Of a stretch of DNA of 64,000 bases, positions 42,823 to 50,057 are shown piece by piece (within the stretch, counting starts at the first letter, position 1; the number at the start of each line of letters is the position of its first letter). This DNA comes from Nostoc sp. FACHB-973 (GTDB lineage Bacteria; Cyanobacteriota; Cyanobacteriia; Cyanobacteriales; Nostocaceae): the NCBI RefSeq assembly GCF_014698115.1, contig NZ_JACJSJ010000036.1, forward strand, positions 1 to 64,000. Reading direction: 5' to 3'. The translations under genes were made by a program, and so were the position numbers. The notes under the pieces are model-generated. The model was given only the letters and a program-made list of their open reading frames with translations. It did no database searches and was not told the origin of the DNA.

Positions 42823-43503
42823 TCACATCCATAAATTTGTACAATTGTTTTTGTCTTTGTCCCATTTGGTGGGATTATTAATGATGTATTCTCGGATTCG
42901 GTCTAAAGAACCATCAGCACGAATAATGTGTTCGTAAAATCGCTCTTGCCAAGCAAAATCTTCAAAACCGTTTTTCCTACACCAACGGGTCACAGCAGAT
43001 TTGTACGATCGCACTATCGCCCCTAATGAACCAGCTTTAGGAGATATGTCAGACATGAATTGTCGTTGTGTAGAGACGTTGCATTGCAACGTCTCTACAT
43101 TTTGGGGACGCAACGTCTCTACATTTTGGGGACGCAACGTCTCTACATTTTGGGGACGCAACGTCTCTACATTTTGGGGACGCAACGTCTCTACATTTTG
43201 GGGAGGCAACGTCTCTACATTTTGGGGACGGTCGATCGCAATAATGCCATGTACGTGATTGGGCATGACGACATAAGCATCTGTGTAGGTGTAGGCAAAA
43301 TGATTCGGAATTTCTGCCCAGAATTGTTGGGCTATTTCTCCAATTGTTGATAATTGCACATTTCCTGTAATCACATCTCCTAAGAAATGAGTGCGATCGT
43401 TTGTGCAAATTGTGACGAAATACCACCCGTTAGCAGCGTAATTACGATTTGGCAACCGGGTCGATTCCACTCGGTATTTGCCTTGAAATTTTGGTTTGGT
43501 CAT
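42823..43503 (-). CDS. REP-associated tyrosine transposase (RAYT) with in-frame repeat insertion
   Basis: RAYTs are Y1 HUH single-strand transposases related to IS200 that are thought to move REP palindromes. This 226-residue protein has NGWYFVTICTNDRTHFLG, the HUH motif PNHVHGI (H83, H85) and SLGAIVRSYKSAVTRW with the candidate nucleophile Y167. It also has WQERFYEHIIR. Residues 93-139 are six copies of PQNVETL(R/P/Q), followed by QCNVST, encoded by 24-bp tandem repeats and the GTAGAGAC palindrome. This insert separates the HUH motif from the tyrosine helix. Its stop is 3 bp from the miaB stop, in convergent orientation. Confidence 0.88.
   Translation of the reverse strand: MTKPKFQGKYRVESTRLPNRNYAANGWYFVTICTNDRTHFLGDVITGNVQLSTIGEIAQQFWAEIPNHFAYTYTDAYVVMPNHVHGIIAIDRPQNVETLPPQNVETLRPQNVETLRPQNVETLRPQNVETLRPQNVETLQCNVSTQRQFMSDISPKAGSLGAIVRSYKSAVTRWCRKNGFEDFAWQERFYEHIIRADGSLDRIREYIINNPTKWDKDKNNCTNLWM
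43070..43230. repeat. palindrome plus six 24-bp tandem repeats inside the RAYT gene
   Basis: The palindrome with arms GTAGAGACGTTGCA (43070-43098) is followed by six 24-bp units of the CAACGTCTCTACATTTTGGG type from 43087 to 43230. Unit 5 has one base change. The unit length keeps the frame (8 residues). Confidence 0.92.
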
Positions 43504-43505
43504 AA

Positions 43506-46500
43506 TTACAATTCCAGATTTGCCCCATCTAGAGATGCGCCTTGATGCGTCTCTGTTTTCATCTGCGCCTCTGTTGTATTTGGGTTCTGTTGCTTACGTG
43601 GCACTGGTTTTTGTTGTCCAAAACCATCAAACAAATCATCTAACTTGACAGTCAACCCCAAATATGCGCCACCCGCCGATCGCGTCCCAGAAAAATCTCT
43701 GTCGCCAACTTCACCAAAAACATATCCAGCGGAAAGCCGCAAATTAGGAGTCAGGTAGTAACCTGTCTCCAGAACAAAGCCCGTCTCACTATAGTTAGAT
43801 TGACCAATCCAACGAGCCTCACCTACTAAATCCCAGCTATATCCCAAACGATAAGTAGCTCGCAATTGTCCCAAATTCACCGTACTTGTACCAACTAAAT
43901 CGTTAGCTAAGTAAGAAGTACTATTACGCAAAGCATACTTACCGTAGAATTCCCATTGCCAGTTAGGGGCGTAGATAGCTTCTAAAGCAAAAGTATGGTC
44001 TTGAGAACCCGTACCACTACCTAACAGAATCGTCTCAGGAATAATCGCCGGATTTTGGCGATATTCATAACGCAACAAAGCATTAAATTTATCACTATGG
44101 GGGTCACGATAAGCTAAACCCACCTTCAGATTAGCGGTATCTGCCAATCCTGAAAGTCTTTGATTGGAAGAGTTTGCTTGTTGATAACGTACTAGAGCCG
44201 TCAGTGATGGAGAAATTTTACCTACCGCACCTGCGGTAATTACTGTATTGCTACCACCAGAAGACGAGCGATGCTCATAGCGGGCGCTGGCTTGGAACTG
44301 CGGATTATCACTGTATTCCAGACCTACGCTGTAACTATCGCCACCATCAAATCCGATGGACGATGCGGCTTGACCAAAGGCGTAGGGTTGGGGATATTGT
44401 TGACCCGCCGCCGTCCGATTGAAGAAGTTGCCAAATACGTGTTCGTAAGCTAAATTCAACCGCAATCCACGAGCAATAGTCCAGCGGTTATTCAGACCAA
44501 TTGCCCCTTGGGTAGTCAGTTCATTGGCACCACCCAAAATTGAGTAACGACCAGTTATGGTGGTATCCCTTCCAAGTTTGTGTTCCCCGTTGACACTCAA
44601 GCTGGTGATGGAATTACCAGACAATTGACCGCTACTGTAAAACTGTTGGGCGAGACTGACATTCACACCAGGAATTACCGCCCAATTCAACCCTAAAATG
44701 GTACGGTCTGGGTAAACAGTATCTTTTTGGGAAGATAAACTGAGTTCATTTTGGGCTTGGAAAGTCAGGTTTTTAACGATGGGAACTGTAAAACGCGATC
44801 GCAATTGATCGGAATTACTACTCAAAGCATTGGGTGAGATGCGGTCTTGGCGATCGCGATGAATCCAATCGAGATCAAAGATGGCCCTACCCAAGCGTTG
44901 TTGAATCCCAGCGGTAATCGTCGTCAGGGAATTATCAACTTTACTCCCTGGTATGGCATCATTACGGGGTGCAAATAATTCTTCAAAGGTGTCTAGCGGT
45001 TGGGGAGCAATGCCAAAATTGTCCTCGTGGTCGTATTGCACCCTGACATTGGTAGTTGGAGTCACTTTAGCTGTAACCTGCGCCCCATAACGAGTTTGTC
45101 CCGGTACAAAGCTGATGGTGGCATTATTAGCAAAACCTGTATCAGCAAAGCGATAATAGGCGCGTCCTTGAATCCCGTTAGCAATTTGTCCCTCAGCTTC
45201 CAAGCGATAGGCATCACCCCTAACCTTTCCCAGAACATCAGAATCATTACTAGAATGGGCGTATTCTGCAATTAGCCTACCCTTATCACCCAAAGATATC
45301 AGCGCGTCTGCGCCATACAGTTGAAAATCACGCACACCCTGATTTTCTTGCACATAAGTTGCCCCAATCCAACTTTCTTGGTTCAGCTTGCGGGATAGAT
45401 TATATTGCAAACGACCGGCAAAGATATTGCTATCAGAGTCTTCAGTTTCATATTGATAGCTCACAACAATCCGACGTACCAAGACTTGTCCAGTTTGATC
45501 GATATCGGTGCGAAGAATCGGTTCGCGGAATAATAAGGTACCGCGATCGTAGTCGATTTCGTAGTCTGGTCCTCGGTTAAGCTGTTTGCGTTCTAATACA
45601 GTCCCAGGGCGATTGAGTTCTTCCAACTCAATAAAGACATTTTCGCTACCTGGTTGTAAGAGTCTGCGAGACAGGAAATAATAACCACTGGTGCCATCGG
45701 GAGCAATGGTATCTCGTTGAAATCCTTCTAAGTTATTGCCATAGAAACCTGTAATTTGTAAGTTTCCTAAGTTGTAGTTAGCTTTAAAGCCGTGGAGTTG
45801 ACGAGTGATAGAAGTAAATTGCTGCGATCGCCGCGCAAATTCTTCTGTGTTATAGTCACCCCACATGGCAAAATCAGGGGAAGCTCCAGCTATACCAGTT
45901 GAACGCTCGAAACGCAAAAACAAGCTGTCAATGGAAGGAGCAACCACATCAACTTTCGAGCTATCGCCGTAAACAGGATAGTTTTGCTCGCTAAATTGGT
46001 AAGTTCTGAACAAGCGATTATCACAGTTGCAATCTTCATTCAAGTTACGAGAACTGTTGTATGCGCCTGTAAATAACCATTCTCCGATCGTACCAGTAGC
46101 AAATATCGCTGAATGGAAATCTAATTGCGTTCTATTGTCTTTGTCGGGGGGGAGGAAATCACGGAAACTACCATAATAATTTGTACCTCTAGCACCCAAA
46201 CGTAAATCTATGACCCCAGTCAGCAAACTCGGACGTAATGCCGTTTCAAATTGCAATTGGGTAAAGGCTTCTAAATTATTAACGATGGCGCGGATTGTAA
46301 CAGTTTCTGCTTTGAGTTGCGATCGCAACATCGCTGTAAATTGTCCTCCTTTCGCCTCCACTTGAAATCCAGGTTCATCGGGTTTGAAATCCTTCCCCAC
46401 CAAATCCCCAGCAGTAGGTATCAAAGTAACAACAGCATCATAATTAGAGCGATTGCCAGTTGCATCGAGCAGTTGACCCCGGATTGTAGCCGTAGAACGT

Positions 46501-47576
46501 CCATCTGCTGGGATACGAGACTCAACAGTTTCCAAAGTTAGTTGCTGCGGCGCTCCCCGGACTGCAATTTGCACTGTTACAGGCGGTTCTGTTCCCCCGA
46601 CTACCTGTGCAGAAATAGTATTTTGACCTTGTTGTAGCGAAACACCATACCATATCTGCTTTACCAAGTTAGTACTCGCATCAGTTTCCGTCCGCCCCAC
46701 CAAGGAAGGATCTACCAATACCCCATTTACCCGCAATTCCACCTGGCTACCAGCAGGAAATTGGACAATCACCGTAGTAGCTTGTACATCTACAACACTG
46801 TCAGCCGTCGGAGTCAGGATTTTAATTCCTGTAGAAATCGGAGGAGGTGAAGACACAGGCATATTTTCATTTACCACTTGTCTCTGTGTATCTCCCTGTG
46901 TCGGCGTCCCCGCGTCGCCATTAGCAATTTTGCGTAGGCCTTTGGGTAAATCTACAGAAGTTGCTGGTTGAAATGGTTGTATTTCCCTTGGCGATTGGTC
47001 TTTCTTCTCCTTTATTCCTGCAATTTTGCGTAAGCCTCTAGGCAATTCCACAGAAGTTGCTGGCTGAAATGGTTGTATTTGGGTTTCAGTTGGCTGGACA
47101 TCTGAAATTGAAGTAACAGTAGCCGATGCAAAAGAAGCTGACGGCTCCTGCCTAGAACTTCCCAACAAACGAGAAGAATTTAGCTGTTGCTGAATTCTTC
47201 TGCTAATCTTTGCGCCTTTTTGCGGCAGTCGCTTCTCCTGTGGTCGCCGCTGCGCGAACAAGTCGGCAAAGCCGGACGCCAGTCGCTCATGGGGGGAACC
47301 CCCAAGACCGCGCTGACTCCCCAACGCGCTGCCTTGTCTTTGCGTGAGCCTTTCATATCCTGAATCACCAACCCCAGAATTCACATCCATACTTTTTTCA
47401 ACCACTGGATCTTCGACACCCTTCTCTGCTTGCAAAGGAGAATCAGGCAACACCAAGTTTTGACCAGTGAGTTCTGCTTTGACTATGCCAGGATACACAA
47501 CAAAGCTGAGAGCTACTGGCATCGCCCCCATCAACATGAAGTTGAAAATAGTTGCACAGTGCAGTCTGGGTTTCAT
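43506..47576 (-). CDS. large outer-membrane beta-barrel protein with Ig-like N-terminal region
   Basis: This 1356-residue protein has a signal sequence (about residues 1-34). A low-complexity region (35-230) follows, with a tandem duplication of IQPFQPATSV(E/D)LP(R/K)GLRKIA. Ig-like parts come next (ITVQIA...LTLETVESRIPADGRSTATIRGQLLDATGNRSN is invasin/Big1-like, about 340-450). The rest, from about 455 to 1305, has alternating aromatic strands typical of a large outer-membrane barrel. Residues 79-122 come from an interspersed repeat. After the last strand (LGLTVKLDDLFDGF) a 45-residue polar tail follows. It overlaps the upstream DUF11 gene by 4 bp (ATGA). Probable role is outer-membrane anchor or export pore for the DUF11 proteins (inference). 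Confidence 0.72.
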   Translation of the reverse strand: MKPRLHCATIFNFMLMGAMPVALSFVVYPGIVKAELTGQNLVLPDSPLQAEKGVEDPVVEKSMDVNSGVGDSGYERLTQRQGSALGSQRGLGGSPHERLASGFADLFAQRRPQEKRLPQKGAKISRRIQQQLNSSRLLGSSRQEPSASFASATVTSISDVQPTETQIQPFQPATSVELPRGLRKIAGIKEKKDQSPREIQPFQPATSVDLPKGLRKIANGDAGTPTQGDTQRQVVNENMPVSSPPPISTGIKILTPTADSVVDVQATTVIVQFPAGSQVELRVNGVLVDPSLVGRTETDASTNLVKQIWYGVSLQQGQNTISAQVVGGTEPPVTVQIAVRGAPQQLTLETVESRIPADGRSTATIRGQLLDATGNRSNYDAVVTLIPTAGDLVGKDFKPDEPGFQVEAKGGQFTAMLRSQLKAETVTIRAIVNNLEAFTQLQFETALRPSLLTGVIDLRLGARGTNYYGSFRDFLPPDKDNRTQLDFHSAIFATGTIGEWLFTGAYNSSRNLNEDCNCDNRLFRTYQFSEQNYPVYGDSSKVDVVAPSIDSLFLRFERSTGIAGASPDFAMWGDYNTEEFARRSQQFTSITRQLHGFKANYNLGNLQITGFYGNNLEGFQRDTIAPDGTSGYYFLSRRLLQPGSENVFIELEELNRPGTVLERKQLNRGPDYEIDYDRGTLLFREPILRTDIDQTGQVLVRRIVVSYQYETEDSDSNIFAGRLQYNLSRKLNQESWIGATYVQENQGVRDFQLYGADALISLGDKGRLIAEYAHSSNDSDVLGKVRGDAYRLEAEGQIANGIQGRAYYRFADTGFANNATISFVPGQTRYGAQVTAKVTPTTNVRVQYDHEDNFGIAPQPLDTFEELFAPRNDAIPGSKVDNSLTTITAGIQQRLGRAIFDLDWIHRDRQDRISPNALSSNSDQLRSRFTVPIVKNLTFQAQNELSLSSQKDTVYPDRTILGLNWAVIPGVNVSLAQQFYSSGQLSGNSITSLSVNGEHKLGRDTTITGRYSILGGANELTTQGAIGLNNRWTIARGLRLNLAYEHVFGNFFNRTAAGQQYPQPYAFGQAASSIGFDGGDSYSVGLEYSDNPQFQASARYEHRSSSGGSNTVITAGAVGKISPSLTALVRYQQANSSNQRLSGLADTANLKVGLAYRDPHSDKFNALLRYEYRQNPAIIPETILLGSGTGSQDHTFALEAIYAPNWQWEFYGKYALRNSTSYLANDLVGTSTVNLGQLRATYRLGYSWDLVGEARWIGQSNYSETGFVLETGYYLTPNLRLSAGYVFGEVGDRDFSGTRSAGGAYLGLTVKLDDLFDGFGQQKPVPRKQQNPNTTEAQMKTETHQGASLDGANLEL
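47215..47345. repeat. interspersed repeat inside the barrel gene
   Basis: Contains CAGTCGCTTCTCCTGTGGTC and GCGCGAACAAGTCGG, whose reverse complement is also found at 15416-15458 in a noncoding MITE-like element. In the barrel gene it is read as SALGSQRGLGGSPHERL followed by ASGFADLFAQRRPQEKRLP. Confidence 0.75.
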
Positions 47577-49120
47577 TTTTTGACTGGCTCCTGAAATGGG
47601 GTGACACCGAAGTTCATACGTACCAAGCCACCTGGTTCTAAATGCACCAGGCGAGATTGGCTATTGCGTTCGCGGAATTTTTTGTTGGGAGCTAAGTTGT
47701 AACCCGGTACACTGCTGAGGTCTAGTACGCCTGTGTGGTATCCAGGTAAGACATTAGCTAAGGAGAACAAACCATTGGGATCTGTAGTGATACGGTTACC
47801 GTCTTCGAGAAAAAGCACTGCATTGGGTATTCCAGGCTCACCACGCTGTTGTTCGCCATCAAAGTTTTTATCAACAAACACCCGACCGATAATCGTGCCA
47901 CAATCAGAAACGATTCCGGGACGAATTTTCAGTTGGTGTGTTGCTGGCCCATCCTTAGTGCTAAAACGGTTATCAGTTCGTTGGGCATTAGCGATCGCAC
48001 TGTTGCGACCACTACCACGCAGAGAATCGGCTGTTAATTGAGCAGCGTAGGCAATATTCAGGACTTTCCCAGTGGGAATCGTCATATCTGTCCGGAATAT
48101 CGCCGTGTTTCCATTCCGTTCCGAGGTGATAGTGACTGCTGTACCATCCATCTCTCCCCGCACAGATTTCGGCAAGAACTGGAATCCTAAAGGTAGGTTG
48201 TCAGCGATCACTACATTGTTCAAACCAGCATCAGCGAGATTTTTGAGCGAGAGGCGGTAGATTACCGTATCTCCAGGTTCAGCAGTAGCGCGATCGCCTG
48301 TTTTAATAATCTGCAACTGATTCGCTTGGCACAAATTTGTACTAAATTCAAAGGCTAATAAATCCAATCCCACTACTTCTGCATTGGGAACTAAAACAAC
48401 TGTTTGCTCTACTCTGGTTTCACCTGTCAGACTGATTGGTTGTCCATCCAAAGAACTAGCTACATATCGCACTACACTATTACCTTGTGTGCCAGTGCTA
48501 TCAAGGATTTGGATCTTGATCCGCCGTTGTTTATAGATAGAAGTTGGTGGTGGATTGACTACAAAAATGTAGGTTCTACCTGGATCGGTTTGACCTTTAT
48601 TTGGATCGAGTAGGAAATTGTAGACACCCGCAGGGTTATTTGTAATGAAATATGGGTTACTATTCTCGATATTTGGCGATTTTCCCCCAGGCACATTGTT
48701 ATTAGGAATATCCGGTAACTCTGTTCGAGTTAAAGCAACTAAACCGCCTAATTCTGTGCCCGTTGGGTCGCTAGCATTAGGTTCGTATACCCCGACTGAA
48801 AAACCTGTATAATCCGGTAAAAGCGTACCAGCACAACCTAAAATTCGTCCTAATGGGTCAACTAATGGGTTAGGAGTAACGTTAAGCTGACTAGAACTTC
48901 CTTGATATTTATTATTACTAGCTGGGTCTGTATAAGTATAAGTGGCTTGATTTGTGATTGGCACAGATGCAACTTGATTATTATTTTGTTGCGCTGTTGC
49001 TGATATAGGTAAAGTAGTATATAAAAAACTTCCCAGCAGAATACTTGCTGTTAATCTTGGCCACCAGCTACTACTAAAATTAATTTGCTTTTGTTTTTGA
49101 GGACGGCTCACTGAACACAT
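47573..49120 (-). CDS. DUF11/SdrD-B-type surface protein
   Basis: This 515-residue exported protein has a signal-like hydrophobic stretch (about residues 24-43) with ATAQ. A beta-rich region with TNQATYTYTDPASNNKY follows. Then a DUF11 domain (about 270-390: IIKTGDRATAEPGDTVIYRLSLKNLADAGLNNVVIADNLP) and a Cna-B/SdrD-B-like domain (about 400-490: GTIIGRVFVDKNFDGEQQRGEPGIPNAVLFLEDG). Such modules form rod-like surface stalks. It is the third gene of four on the minus strand and overlaps the barrel gene start by 4 bp, so the two are translationally coupled. Function unknown. Confidence 0.75.
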   Translation of the reverse strand: MCSVSRPQKQKQINFSSSWWPRLTASILLGSFLYTTLPISATAQQNNNQVASVPITNQATYTYTDPASNNKYQGSSSQLNVTPNPLVDPLGRILGCAGTLLPDYTGFSVGVYEPNASDPTGTELGGLVALTRTELPDIPNNNVPGGKSPNIENSNPYFITNNPAGVYNFLLDPNKGQTDPGRTYIFVVNPPPTSIYKQRRIKIQILDSTGTQGNSVVRYVASSLDGQPISLTGETRVEQTVVLVPNAEVVGLDLLAFEFSTNLCQANQLQIIKTGDRATAEPGDTVIYRLSLKNLADAGLNNVVIADNLPLGFQFLPKSVRGEMDGTAVTITSERNGNTAIFRTDMTIPTGKVLNIAYAAQLTADSLRGSGRNSAIANAQRTDNRFSTKDGPATHQLKIRPGIVSDCGTIIGRVFVDKNFDGEQQRGEPGIPNAVLFLEDGNRITTDPNGLFSLANVLPGYHTGVLDLSSVPGYNLAPNKKFRERNSQSRLVHLEPGGLVRMNFGVTPFQEPVKK

Positions 49121-49300
49121 CTCCTCTGGATGCCAATTTTGTTGTTAATAAAAAAATTATTTAGAAAAATTCACAAAATTTAAATGGTATTTTCTGCAAC
49201 TTAACCGCTACACTAATCCGATTTGATTTGTGAAAAATTGCGTCATGGTTGCCCTTTTTAATTACAAATGACCAATGACAAAGGACAACCCCAATTTCAA
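49121..49300. other. 180-bp spacer in the surface operon
   Basis: AT-rich spacer between the second and third genes of the surface operon, with no clear terminator; the genes may be co-transcribed. Confidence 0.3.
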
Positions 49301-49864
49301 TCAACGCACTTGGGTTTGATAAGTCGCCTTGACTGTCGTCTTTGCTGCAACTGACGAAATCTGTAAACGGATGTGGGTGTAAGCAATGGCTGGCGCTGGT
49401 TTAGTTTCCACTTTGCCGTTAGGAACAGTAACTTTAACGGTGGGATTTTCGACGAAACTACGCCCACCATCAATGCTATAAGTAATTTTTCCATTATTAG
49501 TTACATTTGCAGATTTAAGTACGTAGACCATTCCTTTGGGAATGGGTTGATTTAAAGTCAAATTTTTCACTGGGACATCGCCCTTATTTTCGCCACTCAA
49601 GGTATACCTCAATACATCTCCTGGTCGCACCACAGCTTGACCTTTCAAAGGTTCCCATTTCTGGCTTTGCTTACCCTGTTGATCTTGAGCGATGACTTGT
49701 TTTTCGGCTTCTAAGCGCAATTGAATTTGCGCTTGAGTTTTGATATTTTGGGCGTAGGCACTTTCTAAATGCCAGATATTTGCAACTCCTGGAAATTGAC
49801 CCAAAAATGGAACTGTAGCTATTAGTGCGAACGCACCTAAACCTGCAAAAGAAACACCCTTCAT
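49301..49864 (-). CDS. small DUF11-domain exported protein
   Basis: I chose ATG 49864, with GGAAG 9 nt upstream, which gives 187 residues starting MKGVSFAGLGAFALIATVPF, a signal peptide ending near SAYAQ. Another ATG at 49930 would add 22 residues but lacks a ribosome site, and the frame above that is repeat-derived. The mature part contains one DUF11-like beta-sandwich (AVVRPGDVLRYTLSGENKGDVPVKNLTLNQPIPKGMVYV...). It ends without an anchor. It is the second gene of the four-gene surface operon. Confidence 0.7.
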   Translation of the reverse strand: MKGVSFAGLGAFALIATVPFLGQFPGVANIWHLESAYAQNIKTQAQIQLRLEAEKQVIAQDQQGKQSQKWEPLKGQAVVRPGDVLRYTLSGENKGDVPVKNLTLNQPIPKGMVYVLKSANVTNNGKITYSIDGGRSFVENPTVKVTVPNGKVETKPAPAIAYTHIRLQISSVAAKTTVKATYQTQVR

Positions 49865-49929
49865 AATAAATAGCTTCCAGAATCTTGATTGTTGACTTAT
49901 ATTTCCCTGGTTGTACTCAAAAATAGTCA

Positions 49930-50053
49930 TCTTTGGGGATTGGGGATTGGGGATTGGGCATTTAGTTATTTCTCTCCCCATCTCCCTCATCTCCCTCATC
50001 TCCCCCATCTCCCCCATCTCCCCCACTCCCCACTCCCCACTCCCCACTCCCAA
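49930..50053. repeat. GGGATTG and CTCCCTCATCTCCC repeat block
   Basis: Three GGGATTG units, then CTCCCTCATC, CTCCCCCATC and CCCCACTCCC units, ending just before the stop of the 848-residue protein gene. It is the Nostocales short tandem repeat style. Confidence 0.75.
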
Positions 50054-50057
50054 CGAA

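Noticed and set aside
43087..43230. Tandem repeats considered as a CRISPR array
   Set aside because: Units are contiguous 24-bp repeats without unique spacers and lie inside a coding frame.
43049..43426. Alternative frames with perfect peptide repeats over the RAYT gene
   Set aside because: Shadows of the 24-bp tandem repeat; only the RAYT frame carries HUH and tyrosine motifs.
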